Below, one piece after another: positions 52,476 to 62,203 of a stretch of DNA of 64,000 bases (position 1 is the first letter of the stretch; each line of letters starts with the position of its first letter). The stretch spans positions 992,001-1,056,000 of the forward strand of contig NZ_CP034998.1 in assembly GCF_002531755.2 (NCBI RefSeq), in the 5' to 3' direction. The stretch is from Rhizobium acidisoli (GTDB lineage: Bacteria > Pseudomonadota > Alphaproteobacteria > Rhizobiales > Rhizobiaceae). The notes beneath the pieces were generated by a model, which was given only the letters and a program-made list of their open reading frames with translations, ran no database searches and was not told the origin of the DNA. Made by a program: the position numbers and the translations under genes.

Positions 52476-53693
52476 GTGACGGATAGACTGGTGATCATCG
52501 GTGCGGGGCAGGCCGGTTTCGCAATGGCGGCCAAGCTGCGTGCCTTGAAGGACACGCGCCCGATCACCCTTATCGGCGCCGAAGACGTCGCGCCCTATCA
52601 GCGCCCGCCGCTTTCGAAGAAATACCTGCTCGGCGAAATGGCCTTCGACCGTTTGCTGTTCCGCGACGAGCACTGGTATGGCGATAATGATGTCGACCTT
52701 CGCCTTTCCACATGGGCCGAGCAGATCAAGCCGGACAGCAAGCAGGTTCTGCTGCAGGACGGCTCCGTTCTCGACTACGGCACGCTGGCGCTCGCCACCG
52801 GCTCGACGCCGCGCCGGCTGCCGGCCGCAATCGGCGGCGATCTTGAAGGTGTCTACGTCGCCCGCGACAAGCGCGATGCCGATCTGCTCGCCGAGGAGAT
52901 GCGCCCCGGTCGCCGTGTCCTCATCATCGGCGGCGGTTATATCGGCCTGGAGGCGGCAGCCGTCGCCCGCCATCGCGGCCTTGAGGTCACCGTCATCGAG
53001 ATGGCCGACCGCATCCTGCAGCGCGTCGCGGCGAAGGAGACCGCCGACATCATGCGCGGGATCCATGAGTCCCACGACGTAGTGATCCGCGAGAAAACAG
53101 GGCTCAAGCATCTGGTCGGCAAGGACGGCCGCGTCACCGGCGCCGCGCTGTCCGACGGATCGGTTATCGATATCGACTTTGCCGTCGTCGGCATCGGCGT
53201 CGTGCCGAATGACCTGCTCGCCAAGGAAGCCGGCCTCGAAGTCGCCAACGGCATTGTCGTCGACGAATTCGCCCGCACCTCCGATCCGGCGATCTTTGCC
53301 GCCGGCGATTGCGCGGCCCTTCCCTGGCAGGGTGGCCGCATCAGGCTCGAATCGGTGCAGAACGCCGTCGACCAGGCCGAGGCGGCGGCAGCCGTCATTG
53401 CCGGTGGCAACGAGCCCTATGATCCGAAGCCATGGTTCTGGTCGGACCAGTATGACGTCAAGCTGCAGATCGCCGGCTTCAATCTCGGTTATGATGAAAC
53501 ACTGCTGCGCCCCGGCGCCCGCGAAGGCGCCCATTCCATCTGGTACTTCCGGGAAGGCCTGCTGATCGCCGTCGATGCCATCAACGACGCCAAAGCCTAT
53601 GTGACCGGCAAAAAGCTGCTGGAATCCGGAACCAACCCCGACCGATCGATTCTCGCCGACCCCGCTGCCGATCTCAAGCGCCTGCTCGGCTGA
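52476..53693 (+). CDS. Ferredoxin reductase-like FAD/NAD(P) oxidoreductase
   Basis: 405 residues from a GTG at 52476 with AGGAG seven bases upstream; an ATG at 52443 would add eleven atypical residues. FAD motif VIIGAGQAGFAMAAKLR at 5-21, NAD motif VLIIGGGYIGLEAAAVARH near 150, and FAAGDCAALPW near 290. It resembles rhodocoxin/putidaredoxin reductases that feed P450s or Rieske oxygenases. No partner ferredoxin is adjacent. Confidence 0.87.
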   Translation: MTDRLVIIGAGQAGFAMAAKLRALKDTRPITLIGAEDVAPYQRPPLSKKYLLGEMAFDRLLFRDEHWYGDNDVDLRLSTWAEQIKPDSKQVLLQDGSVLDYGTLALATGSTPRRLPAAIGGDLEGVYVARDKRDADLLAEEMRPGRRVLIIGGGYIGLEAAAVARHRGLEVTVIEMADRILQRVAAKETADIMRGIHESHDVVIREKTGLKHLVGKDGRVTGAALSDGSVIDIDFAVVGIGVVPNDLLAKEAGLEVANGIVVDEFARTSDPAIFAAGDCAALPWQGGRIRLESVQNAVDQAEAAAAVIAGGNEPYDPKPWFWSDQYDVKLQIAGFNLGYDETLLRPGAREGAHSIWYFREGLLIAVDAINDAKAYVTGKKLLESGTNPDRSILADPAADLKRLLG

Positions 53694-53769
53694 GCCGGGA
53701 ACCGATTCTGCAAGGAATCACCCCGGCGGGAACGTCGTGCGGGGATCGCCCATCCTATCGGACGCTAAA

Positions 53770-53790
53770 CGGCAAAGCTCAGCTTTGCCG
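53770..53790 (+). terminator. Hairpin after the ferredoxin reductase gene
   Basis: CGGCAAAGCT (53770-53779) pairs with AGCTTTGCCG (53781-53790), loop C, 76 bases past the stop. No T-run follows, so its strength as a terminator is uncertain. Confidence 0.45.
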
Positions 53791-53907
53791 CCTAAGAGAA
53801 CGAAGCGCGATCAAATTCTCCCGATCGCGCCAGGAAATGCGGTCTGTTTGTGCAACCGGCCGAAATGCCGCCCACTGCATTTCTTCTGGTGAAACCTGAA
53901 AAAACCC

Positions 53908-53936
53908 TTGCATTCACAGACCGGTCACCATAGTTA
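53908..53936 (+). promoter_or_regulatory. Housekeeping promoter for tRNA-Ser
   Basis: TTGCAT (53908-53913), 17 bases, TAGTTA (53931-53936), ten bases before the mature tRNA 5' end. A fair sigma-70-type match. Confidence 0.5.
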
Positions 53937-53945
53937 GGCCGCACC

Positions 53946-54036
53946 GGAGAGGTGGCCGAGTGGTCGAAGGCGCTCCCCTGCTAAGGGAGTATACGTCAAA
54001 AGCGTATCGTGGGTTCGAATCCCATCTTCTCCGCCA
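53946..54036 (+). tRNA. tRNA-Ser (anticodon GCT)
   Basis: A 91-base serine tRNA including an encoded CCA. Acceptor GGAGAGG pairs with CTTCTCC, the anticodon stem CTCCC/GGGAG encloses CTGCTAA with anticodon GCT at 53980-53982, a long variable arm follows, and GGGTTCGAATCCC forms the T arm. It reads AGC and AGU codons. Confidence 0.97.
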
Positions 54037-54628
54037 CTTTGATTTTTCCCAGCTCAGTTCAATCCTCATCGTGCAACAGAGAATAACCTGCGCTTTCGCG
54101 GTTATGTCTCGTAGTTGCTGGACGGTCATGCGTCATGGCCGCGCCAGGAGAAATCGCGCCGCCTTGAGCGGGAGAATCGCCAGCAGGGAATCACTCGTCT
54201 CTCCCATGCCCCCGGCAGGCAGCGAAACCGGATCTGTGCATGTCCGGTTACGCTTGGAGCGGTGGCGATATCCTCTCAGCATCCGGATTTCGTCCAAAAA
54301 GCGTCGCAAATGTGGTGTGCAGCCAATGTCCAGTTCACTGTTGACCCGACCTAAACCTCCGCAAAATCAGGGTTTTCTTAACAAAGCATAAAGGAAATCG
54401 AGGCTGGCTGCCCGACTTGTGTCCTTTGAGCAACAGGAAGTCGGGAAGGCTCCCTCAAATCCCCCATCCGAGTAAGTTGGTGATTGCGTGACGGCTTCCG
54501 TCTTGTATTTTCAGCGTCGGAAGCAAGGGCGACTGATCGTCCACTTCTTCAAACACGGGAATGGGGCAGGGAACGCTGCTCAGCGAAAGATCCCAAACCC
54601 GATCGAAACTTTGAATTGGAGGTCATTT
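54037..54628 (+). other. Long gap holding the porin promoter and leader
   Basis: 592 bases without a supported gene. The right end is the 5' untranslated region of the porin, with GGAGG before its ATG. CCCGACTT (54411-54418) and AAGTCGGG (54438-54445) form an 8-bp stem 180 bases upstream of the start, possibly in the leader RNA. No repeat of the tRNA 3' end or integrase was seen. Confidence 0.5.
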
Positions 54629-55651
54629 ATGAACATCAAGAGCCTTCTTCTCGGCTCCGCTGCTGCTCTCGCAGTAGTTTCCGGTGCTCAGGCTGCTGAC
54701 GCTATCGTTGCTGCCGAGCCGGAACCGGTTGAATACGTCCGCGTCTGCGACGCTTACGGCACCGGCTACTTCTACATCCCGGGCACCGAAACCTGCCTCA
54801 AGATCAACGGTTACATCCGTTTCCAGGTCGACGTTGGTGATCAGCCGCTCAATGGCTCGGCCAGCAACGACTCGGATTGGGATGCCAAGACCCGCGGTCA
54901 GGTTCAGTTCACGGCCAAGAGCGACACCGAGTACGGTCCGCTGACCGGCGTCATCGTCATGCAGTTCAATGCTGACAACGCTTCGGATCAGAGCGCCATC
55001 CTCGACTCCGCTTACCTCGACATCGCCGGCTTCCGCGCTGGTCTGTTCTACAGCTGGTGGGACGACGGCCTCTCTGGCGAAACCGACGATATCGGTTCTC
55101 CGGTCACGCTGCATAACTCCATCCGTTATCAGTACGAAACCGACGCCTTCTACGCTGGCATCAGCGTCGACGAACTGGAAGACGGCTTCTACAAGACGGA
55201 CGAAGAGCCGAACAACGTCGGCGTTGCCGTCGGTCTCGGCGGCAAGGCTGGTGCCTTCAGCTACCAGATCACTGCCGGCTACGACGTCGACAACGAAGAA
55301 GGCGCTGTCCGTGCAATGGGTACGGTTGACATCGGTCCTGGTACGCTCGGCCTCGCTGCCGTATACGCTACCGGCCCGAGCTCCTACTACACCAAGGCTG
55401 AATGGGCTATCGCTGCCGAATACGCAATCAAGGCAACCGACAAGCTCAAGATCACTCCTGGCGTCCAGTACTACAGCAACTACTACGTTGCTGGCGACGA
55501 CTTCAGCGATGATGACGCATGGAAGGTCGGTCTGACGGTTGATTACCAGATCGTCGACAACTTCTACGCCAAGGCTTCGGTTCAGTACCTCGATCCGGAC
55601 AATGCTGACGACTCGACGGCCGGCTACTTCCGCCTGCAGCGTTCGTTCTAA
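54629..55651 (+). CDS. Porin (Porin_2 family, RopA/Omp2b-like)
   Basis: 340 residues from the ATG at 54629 with GGAGG. A signal peptide of about 22 residues ends AQA. The mature part has the alphaproteobacterial start DAYGTGYFYIPGTETCLKINGYIRF, many aromatic beta-strands and a C-terminal Phe (RLQRSF) for outer membrane assembly. It forms a general diffusion channel. Codon use is strongly biased (TCG/TCC, GCT, AAG), as expected for one of the most abundant outer membrane proteins. Followed by a strong terminator. Confidence 0.93.
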   Translation: MNIKSLLLGSAAALAVVSGAQAADAIVAAEPEPVEYVRVCDAYGTGYFYIPGTETCLKINGYIRFQVDVGDQPLNGSASNDSDWDAKTRGQVQFTAKSDTEYGPLTGVIVMQFNADNASDQSAILDSAYLDIAGFRAGLFYSWWDDGLSGETDDIGSPVTLHNSIRYQYETDAFYAGISVDELEDGFYKTDEEPNNVGVAVGLGGKAGAFSYQITAGYDVDNEEGAVRAMGTVDIGPGTLGLAAVYATGPSSYYTKAEWAIAAEYAIKATDKLKITPGVQYYSNYYVAGDDFSDDDAWKVGLTVDYQIVDNFYAKASVQYLDPDNADDSTAGYFRLQRSF

Positions 55652-55680
55652 TCTGATCTGACTTCGGTCAATCAGGAAAA

Positions 55681-55705
55681 CCCGGCTCTTTGAGCCGGGT
55701 TTTTT
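55681..55705 (+). terminator. Intrinsic terminator of the porin gene
   Basis: CCCGGCTC (55681-55688), TTT, GAGCCGGG (55692-55699) and six T residues: a textbook intrinsic terminator 29 bases after the stop codon. Confidence 0.92.
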
Positions 55706-55852
55706 GCTTTGGGTCCGATCGCACCTGTTACCCGCCGCCCGGCTTTGATGAGGCCGATGAATGTCACCCGGAAGTGCGTCGCGGTTTCGGGCGACATGCA
55801 TGAAAACAATGCGCGAAAGCGCGTCGTTTGAGTCAAACTAATGCAGCGCGCC

Positions 55853-56749
55853 TTATCGGCAGGAGGCGAGAAAAGCTCGAATGGCTGTCGGGATGCCGCC
55901 GCGATGCAGGAGGGGGGCATGTCCTTGCCCTTCGGCAGCATGCAGGATCAAATTCGGATGCCGGCGGGCCATCTCATCGGCCGTCTCCTTTGACAGCAGA
56001 GACGTATTTTCGCCGCGAATCAGCATCAGCGGAAATCGGCACAGGCTGTCGAATTGCGCCCAGAGATCAGGCAGCGGCCGGCTGAGATCCACCGATTTCA
56101 GTGCCTCTGCGATCGCCGGATCGAAATCGGCGACCGGTCTTCCGCCGACGTCGCGATAAAGGGCAAGCGCCATCTCGCGCCAGTCTTCTTCTTCAAGCGC
56201 GGTAAACGACGCGCAATGATTTTCCTTCACGATATCGGCCGCCGCGTTCCAGTCGTCAGGCCTTCTGTCGCTGTTGAGATAATCGCGGATCCGCGCCAGC
56301 CCCTCGGTCTCGACCACGGGCCCGATATCGTTGAGGATGACGGCTTCGAGAAGATCCGGCCGTGTCGCTGCAATCAGATGCAGGATCAGCCCACCTCGCG
56401 ACGTGCCGATGAAGATCGCCTGCTCGACGCCGAGGGCCGCGCAGGCGGTGACGACGTCGCCGGCCTCTATAGCGAGATTGTAGTTCGCCTTGTTCTCATC
56501 CCACGCCGAGTTTCCCCGTCCGCGCGAATCGAGCGCGATGACCCGGCGCGGTGCTGTGATGTCCCGGGAGAGAAGCAGCGCAAGCGGGTGAAAATCCCGC
56601 GTATTGCGGGTCAGTCCGGGCAGGCAGATGACCGGCAACCGTCCTGCTGTCGCCGTCTCGGCCGGCTGATAGTCGCGGGCATAAAGCGTCAGCCCGTCGG
56701 AAGAGGTGTAAAATCGTTCCTGGAAACCGCCTGCATCCGTATCCGGCAT
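55853..56749 (-). CDS. Alpha/beta-fold hydrolase
   Basis: 298 residues. The oxyanion/HG-like region VICLPGLTRNTRDF (34-47), the nucleophile elbow IFIGTSRGGLI with Ser, and the catalytic His in AEGQGHAPLLH near the C-terminus form the triad. GAGGGATGCG precedes the ATG at 56749. Substrate unknown. A lone gene. Confidence 0.88.
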   Translation of the reverse strand: MPDTDAGGFQERFYTSSDGLTLYARDYQPAETATAGRLPVICLPGLTRNTRDFHPLALLLSRDITAPRRVIALDSRGRGNSAWDENKANYNLAIEAGDVVTACAALGVEQAIFIGTSRGGLILHLIAATRPDLLEAVILNDIGPVVETEGLARIRDYLNSDRRPDDWNAAADIVKENHCASFTALEEEDWREMALALYRDVGGRPVADFDPAIAEALKSVDLSRPLPDLWAQFDSLCRFPLMLIRGENTSLLSKETADEMARRHPNLILHAAEGQGHAPLLHRGGIPTAIRAFLASCR

Positions 56750-56813
56750 CGCATCCCTCGAGAGTTGTTGATCCCGAAGATGTAGCCTGCTTTTCCAGCC
56801 GCGCCAAACAGCG

Positions 56814-58889
56814 TCAGGAGGCGCTGCGTCCGCCGACGAGGTCGCGCTCGATATCGGTCGACTGGCCGAGGCGGGCCTTGTAGACCTCGTAATTCTCCAT
56901 CACCCGCTGGACGTAGTTCCGCGTTTCGGGGAAGGGGATGCGCTCGATCCAGTCGACGATCTCGTCGATCGATTTGCCGCGCGGATCGCCGTAGCGGCCG
57001 ATCCATTCCGGTACCCGCTTCGGCCCGGCATTATAGGCGATGAAGGTGAGGATATAAGAGCCGCCGAAGGCGTCGATCTGCTCGCCGAGATAATGCGCGC
57101 CGAGTGTGGCGTTATAACCGGCATCGGCCGTCAGCTTGTCTTTCGAATAGGCGATGTTGTGGCGCTTGGCCACCGCCTGGGCCGTTCCCGGCAGAAGCTG
57201 CAGCAGGCCGCGCGCATTCGCCGCCGAAACGGCGGCCGGATTGAAGGCGCTTTCCTGACGGGCGATGGCATAGGCAAGCGCCTTGCCGGAGCCTGAAATA
57301 TTGGCATTCGCCGGAATGACGCCGACCGGAAAGGCGAGCGCTGCGACATCGATGCCGCGTCCATAGGCGATTTTTCCGATCTGCAGCGACAGATGATGAT
57401 CGCCGGATTGCTCGGCCTGTGCCGCAAGCACGGCCAGTTCACCGGGGCTCTGCAGCTGGTCGGCGAGCGCGAGATAGAGAATGTCGGCCCGCCATCCATG
57501 GCCTGCAGCTTCCAGCCGGGTGATTGCCTGTACGGCTTCGCGTGCCTGGAAGTTTTGCCGGTCGGCCGTGCTCGGCGACGGATAGGTAACGTTCAGCGTC
57601 TTTCGCCCCAGCCGTTCTGCTGCGAGCTGGCCATAGAAGGTGCCGGGAAACGTCGCAGCCTTCGCATAGAATTCACTGGATTTGCCAGGGCCTCCGGCCT
57701 CCGCCGCTCGTCCCAGCCAATACCAGGCGCGTGAAACCGAGATCGGTCCGTTCGATGTCTGGAGGATCTTGCGGAAGTGCTTTTCCGCCGTTGCCGGATC
57801 CTGCAGGCCTCGAAGCGCGTACCACCCGGCATGGAATTCAGCCTCGACGATATCCATCGGGCTGGTTGCGGCGTAGTTTGCGACGATGCGATAGGCAGGC
57901 TTGAACTGGCCCTGATCGACGAGGCCACGGCTGACGATTCGCTGCTCGTTCCACCACTCGCCGGAATTGACGAGCTCGCTGCGCTCGGGCGGCATCTGTT
58001 CCAGCAGTGCCGCAGCCTCGGCATATTTGTCCTGCTTGCGCAGATATTCGATGCGCGCAAACAGCAGCCCGGCATCGCTGCGCCATCTCGCATCGACGGC
58101 GTCGAGCAGTGCGCCGGCATTGCCGGCTTTGGCGTCGACGGCGGCCCATGCCTTGTAGAGCGATTGCGCCTCGCCCATGTCGCCGAAGCGCTTGGCCTGC
58201 GCCACCCGGCCGCGATACATCAGATAGTCCATCCGTGCCTTATGGTCGGCCGGCGTCAACAGTGCGGAAAATTCGATGAGGATCTTGTCCTCGGTCGCCT
58301 TGTCGAGAGCCTCGCCGCGCCAGATCTTACGGATATATTTTGCCGCCTGCGCCTGTTTGCCTGTTGCAACCAGCGCCCGGCCGAGGATGACGGCGCCCTG
58401 CATCGTCTCAGGCGCGGTATCGCCGAAGGCCGCCAGCACGGCTGATGGGGCGGGGTTTTCGTCATAGAGCGCGCGTTCGGAATAGGCACGCAGCCGCGAA
58501 AGGCCCGGCCAGCTCTTGAGCTCCTGCGCAGCACTGGCGATTTCATAGGAGGGAACGCCCTTCAATCCGGACACGGCGATCGCCCAGGTGAGGATATGGC
58601 GATCGAGCGTACCGTCGCGCATATTGTCGCGGATCGACAGCGCCAGCCGCGGGTCCTTGTCGGAAAGTGCGTCGAGACCGGCTTTCAGGTCGCCGTTGAT
58701 AGGCGCGACTGCGGGATTGCGCGGAATGGCCCCTGTTGTGATCGATTCCGGCATGGCTGTCTCGGGAATGAAGCCGAGCGGCTTGACGGCGGGCATAGCC
58801 GTGCTCTCGCCGGGCAGTGGCGACGCTACGCTGCTCCACGCGGCGGCAATAAAGCCGAAGGCGGACAGAATCAGGACAGCTTTCTTCAT
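56814..58889 (-). CDS. Soluble lytic murein transglycosylase
   Basis: 691 residues from the ATG at 58889; the frame starts 11 codons earlier without a signal-like sequence. A signal peptide of about 25 residues is followed by a long helical superstructure with many short repeats (about 60-500) and a C-terminal SLT domain: AIARQESAFNPAAVS (catalytic Glu), GLLQLLPGTAQAVA and AYNAGPKRVPEWI. It cleaves peptidoglycan glycan strands in the periplasm. Divergent from dapA; the pairing slt-dapA-smpB is conserved in Rhizobiales. Confidence 0.92.
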   Translation of the reverse strand: MKKAVLILSAFGFIAAAWSSVASPLPGESTAMPAVKPLGFIPETAMPESITTGAIPRNPAVAPINGDLKAGLDALSDKDPRLALSIRDNMRDGTLDRHILTWAIAVSGLKGVPSYEIASAAQELKSWPGLSRLRAYSERALYDENPAPSAVLAAFGDTAPETMQGAVILGRALVATGKQAQAAKYIRKIWRGEALDKATEDKILIEFSALLTPADHKARMDYLMYRGRVAQAKRFGDMGEAQSLYKAWAAVDAKAGNAGALLDAVDARWRSDAGLLFARIEYLRKQDKYAEAAALLEQMPPERSELVNSGEWWNEQRIVSRGLVDQGQFKPAYRIVANYAATSPMDIVEAEFHAGWYALRGLQDPATAEKHFRKILQTSNGPISVSRAWYWLGRAAEAGGPGKSSEFYAKAATFPGTFYGQLAAERLGRKTLNVTYPSPSTADRQNFQAREAVQAITRLEAAGHGWRADILYLALADQLQSPGELAVLAAQAEQSGDHHLSLQIGKIAYGRGIDVAALAFPVGVIPANANISGSGKALAYAIARQESAFNPAAVSAANARGLLQLLPGTAQAVAKRHNIAYSKDKLTADAGYNATLGAHYLGEQIDAFGGSYILTFIAYNAGPKRVPEWIGRYGDPRGKSIDEIVDWIERIPFPETRNYVQRVMENYEVYKARLGQSTDIERDLVGGRSAS

Positions 58890-59101
58890 CCGGGATCTCG
58901 CAACGAAAACACGCCCTGCCATTTGGCTAGAGGCATCTTAACGAAACCTTACCGTATCAGGTAAAATTCATTCACATCTGCTATCGGAATTTGCCCTAAA
59001 CCGAACTCTACGCGCTTGTCGCGATGATTTCGGCGCTCTATGGTGCGCAAAATATTCATGGAATGCGGCCGAAGCAAGGATTTGGTCGTGAGGAGCTTTG
59101 C

Positions 59102-59986
59102 ATGTTCACTGGGTCCATTCCCGCCCTCGTCACTCCCTTCACCGATGCCGGACTGATCAACGAAGACAGCTTCGCCGCGCATGTCGACTGGCAAATCAAG
59201 GAGGGCAGCAGCGGTCTCGTTCCTGTCGGCACGACGGGCGAATCCCCGACGCTGTCGCATGCCGAGCACAAACGGGTGGTGGAACTGTGCATTGAGGTTG
59301 CCGCAAAGCGCGTTCCGGTCATGGCCGGCGCCGGCTCGAATAATACAGGTGAGGCGATCGAGCTTGCTCAGCACGCCGAAAAGGTCGGTGCAGATGCCGT
59401 TCTGGTCGTCACGCCTTATTATAACAAGCCGACGCAGAAGGGCCTGATCGCGCATTTTTCGGCGATTGCCCGGGCCGTCGATCTGCCGATCTATATCTAC
59501 AATATCCCCGGCCGCTCGGTGGTCGACATGACGCCGGAAACGATGGGTGCGCTTGCCAAGGCGCATGGCAACATCGTCGGCGTCAAGGATGCGACGGGCA
59601 AGATCGAGCGCGTTTCCGAACAGCGCATCACCTGCGGCAAGGATTTCCGGCAACTGTCCGGCGAGGACGCGACGGCGCTCGGCTTCAACGCCCATGGCGG
59701 CGTCGGCTGTATTTCGGTCACGGCCAATGTCGCCCCGCGCCTCTGCGCCGATTTCCAGGCGGCGACGCTGAAAGGCGACTATGCCAGCGCGCTGGAATAT
59801 CAGGATCGGCTGATGCCGCTGCACAAGGCGATCTTCCTCGAACCCGGTCTCTGCGGCGCCAAATACGGCCTCTCGCGGCTTGGTCGCATGAGCCGCAACG
59901 TCCGCTCGCCGCTGCTGTCGACGCTGGAGCCGTCAACAGAAGCGGCGATCGACGCCGCCCTGCGCCATGCCGGACTGCTGAACTGA
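59102..59986 (+). CDS. dapA: 4-hydroxy-tetrahydrodipicolinate synthase
   Basis: 294 residues from the ATG at 59102, with [21 protein letters not shown] (GTTGE phosphate-type loop), [14 protein letters not shown] with the catalytic Tyr and [14 protein letters not shown] with the Schiff-base Lys identify DapA, the first committed enzyme of lysine and diaminopimelate synthesis. Followed by smpB after 96 bases. Confidence 0.96.
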   Translation: MFTGSIPALVTPFTDAGLINEDSFAAHVDWQIKEGSSGLVPVGTTGESPTLSHAEHKRVVELCIEVAAKRVPVMAGAGSNNTGEAIELAQHAEKVGADAVLVVTPYYNKPTQKGLIAHFSAIARAVDLPIYIYNIPGRSVVDMTPETMGALAKAHGNIVGVKDATGKIERVSEQRITCGKDFRQLSGEDATALGFNAHGGVGCISVTANVAPRLCADFQAATLKGDYASALEYQDRLMPLHKAIFLEPGLCGAKYGLSRLGRMSRNVRSPLLSTLEPSTEAAIDAALRHAGLLN

Positions 59987-60082
59987 GAAGACCGGCCGTC
60001 TTCACAAGGCCGGATCGTTCCCCTACATAAAGGGCAAGCAATGAGGGCGCGGCTTTTCCCGCGCCTCGAAGGGAATATTGTC

Positions 60083-60562
60083 ATGGCCCCCAAAGGCAGC
60101 CAGCGCGTGGTGAACAAGGTCGTGGCCGAAAACCGCAAGGCCCGCTTCAACTACGAGATCATCGATACCTACGAGGCCGGCCTCGTGCTGATGGGCACGG
60201 AGGTCAAGTCGCTGCGTGAGGGAAAGGCCAATATCGCCGAATCCTATGCGTCGGACGAGGGCGGCGAGATCTGGCTGATCAACTCCTATCTGCCGGAATA
60301 TCTGCAGGCGAACCGCTTCAATCACGAGCCGCGCCGCCGGCGCAAGCTGCTGCTCTCGGGCCGTGAAATCCACCGCCTGCGCTCTGCCGTCAACCGCGAG
60401 GGCATGACGCTGATCCCGTTGAAGATCTATTTCAACGACCGCGGCCGGGCGAAGATGGAGCTGGCGCTCGCCAAGGGTAAAAAATTGCACGACAAGCGCG
60501 AGTCGGAGAAGGAGCGCGATTGGAACCGGCAGAAGAGCCGCCTGCTGAAGGATAATGGCTAA
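60083..60562 (+). CDS. smpB: SsrA-binding protein
   Basis: 159 residues from the ATG at 60083, with AAGGGA upstream. [23 protein letters not shown] and [20 protein letters not shown] are SmpB hallmarks; the basic C-terminal tail ([15 protein letters not shown]) enters the empty mRNA channel. It binds tmRNA to rescue stalled ribosomes. Ends within a mosaic repeat. Confidence 0.97.
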   Translation: MAPKGSQRVVNKVVAENRKARFNYEIIDTYEAGLVLMGTEVKSLREGKANIAESYASDEGGEIWLINSYLPEYLQANRFNHEPRRRRKLLLSGREIHRLRSAVNREGMTLIPLKIYFNDRGRAKMELALAKGKKLHDKRESEKERDWNRQKSRLLKDNG

Positions 60563-60684
60563 AGCATGTCGCGCAAAAGTGTGCAGCGGTTTTGCCACGC
60601 AAAGCGCTTTTGCGGCAACGACATGCGTAAAAACAAAGAGCTAAAGCGCAAGGAGCGAATCTGAAAGATCGCGACGCGCTTTAG
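60561..60684. repeat. Rhizobial intergenic palindromic repeat
   Basis: GCATGTCG (60564-60571) is inverted as CGACATGC (60619-60626), and CTAAAGCGC (60641-60649) as GCGCTTTAG (60676-60684). The internal CGCAAAAGTGTGCAGCGGTTTTG motif resembles the AGCATGAT-type element at 9371. It starts inside the smpB stop codon. Confidence 0.75.
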
Positions 60685-60730
60685 GCACGCTTGGGCAGTG
60701 ATTGCCGTTTCGCGTGGCAATCCTCCCGGC

Positions 60731-61318
60731 TCAGTCCTCGAAATCGCTGGCAGGGGCGGCGACGACTTCGACCTGGCGTGGCGCCCGCTCCGCGGGATCG
60801 CGACCGATTTCAGCCTTCAAAGACAAGAGATCGATGAAGTGGTCGGCCTGACGACGCAGGTCGTCGGCGATCATCGGCGGCTGCGTCGACATCGTCGAGA
60901 TCACGGAGACCTTACGGCCTCTGCGCTGTAGCGCCTCGACCAGGTTGGTGAAGTCGCCGTCGCCGGAGAAGATGACGAGATGATCGACCGTTTCGGACTG
61001 TTCCATGGCGTCGATCGCAAGCTCGATGTCCATGTTGCCCTTGATCTTTCGGCGGCCCATGGAATCCGTAAATTCCTTGGCGGGCTTGGTGACGACTTTA
61101 TAGCCGTTATAGTCGAGCCAATCGATTAGCGGCCGGATCGAGGAATATTCCTGATCCTCGATCAGAGCGGTATAATAGTAGGCCCGCAGGAGGTAGCCGC
61201 GTTTCTGAAATGCTTTCAAGAGCTTGCGGTAATCTATGTCGAAACCGAGGCTCTTGGATGCAGCGTAGAGGTTGGCGCCGTCAATGAAGAGTGCAATTTT
61301 TTCGCGTGGGTCAAACAT
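60731..61318 (-). CDS. LabA-like NYN-domain protein
   Basis: 195 residues. The NYN/PIN-like fold has ALFIDGANLYAAS (Asp), KGNMDIELAIDAM and LVIFSGDGDFTNLVEAL, placing the acidic residues of a likely ribonuclease site. The C-terminus is Pro/Ala-rich. LabA-like proteins act in RNA turnover. Convergent with smpB and divergent from rpoZ, a conserved rhizobial position. Confidence 0.9.
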   Translation of the reverse strand: MFDPREKIALFIDGANLYAASKSLGFDIDYRKLLKAFQKRGYLLRAYYYTALIEDQEYSSIRPLIDWLDYNGYKVVTKPAKEFTDSMGRRKIKGNMDIELAIDAMEQSETVDHLVIFSGDGDFTNLVEALQRRGRKVSVISTMSTQPPMIADDLRRQADHFIDLLSLKAEIGRDPAERAPRQVEVVAAPASDFED

Positions 61319-61615
61319 CGCTTACCAATCCAATGAGAGCAATCGAAATCCGCGGGACCAAAATCCAATAAAATCAATGATTTGTGGTTTGATTTTTGCT
61401 CTGATCCATACTTTAACAATTATTCATATATGAAAGACTTAGGGCACGATTCGGCATATTCCAAGCAACCGCAGGTGGAATTGTGACATTCTCCATGGAA
61501 ATTTAGCTCGGCTGCTTATAAAGACGAGGGGAGCCGGAATGAAAAACTTGTATTTGCCCGGTTTTAATTGTATCGGGCGTGCTAATCCCGAAATGACGAC
61601 CGTAAAGGACAGGCA

Positions 61616-62020
61616 ATGGCCCGTGTCACAGTTGAAGATTGCATCGACAAGGTGGAGAACCGCTTCGAGCTGGTTCTGCTCGCCAGCCACCGCGCCCGGC
61701 TGATTTCCCAGGGCGCCTCGATCACCATCGATCGCGACAACGACAAGAACCCGGTCGTCGCCCTGCGCGAAATCGCCGACGAGACGCTTTCGCCCGATGA
61801 CCTCAAGGAAGATCTGATCCATTCGCTGCAGAAGCATGTCGAAGTTGACGAGCCCGAGCCCGATCCGGCCAGCATGATCGCCGCCGGCGGTGTCGCCGCA
61901 GCCGACAGCGAAGAGCAGGACGATCTGCCTGAGACGATCACTTTCGACCAGATGTCGGAAGAAGAGCTGCTTGCCGGCATCGAAGGCCTGGTGCCGCCGG
62001 AAAAGAGCGACGACTACTAA
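61616..62020 (+). CDS. rpoZ: RNA polymerase omega subunit
   Basis: 134 residues. [28 protein letters not shown] is the omega signature, with an acidic C-terminal tail ([16 protein letters not shown]) typical of rhizobia. AAGGACAGG precedes the ATG. It lies directly upstream of rsh, matching the rpoZ-spoT arrangement in many proteobacteria. Omega also mediates ppGpp binding to polymerase. Confidence 0.96.
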   Translation: MARVTVEDCIDKVENRFELVLLASHRARLISQGASITIDRDNDKNPVVALREIADETLSPDDLKEDLIHSLQKHVEVDEPEPDPASMIAAGGVAAADSEEQDDLPETITFDQMSEEELLAGIEGLVPPEKSDDY

Positions 62021-62153
62021 GGCGCGAAGCTGATCCCCGGTCGTATGTGATCCCAATCGCAGGCGAACCGGAAATCATGCGATGCGAAAGAGCGATGATT
62101 ACCAATCGTCAATCTTGCGCCTTTATTGCTTAGGCATATTATTGCCCATGTGT

Positions 62154-62187
62154 GCGCCAATCGTTGATTGGCGCGCTTTTATTTTTA
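62154..62187 (+). terminator. Intrinsic terminator between rpoZ and rsh
   Basis: GCGCCAATC (62154-62162), GTT, GATTGGCGC (62166-62174), then GCTTTTATTTTT. The T-run ends at 62187, only 17 bases before the rsh ATG at 62204, so it also lies in the rsh leader if rsh is read from further upstream. Confidence 0.8.
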
Positions 62188-62203
62188 CCGGAGTGGCTTT
62201 GGA

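Noticed and set aside
53946..54628. Integrated element attached at tRNA-Ser
   Set aside because: No repeat of the tRNA 3' end, integrase or change in composition was found downstream; the gap leads to the porin promoter.
61539..61615. Small frame starting MKNLYLPGFN upstream of rpoZ
   Set aside because: It has GAGGGGAG before the ATG but runs out of frame into rpoZ with shadow-like sequence. It may be chance in the rpoZ leader.
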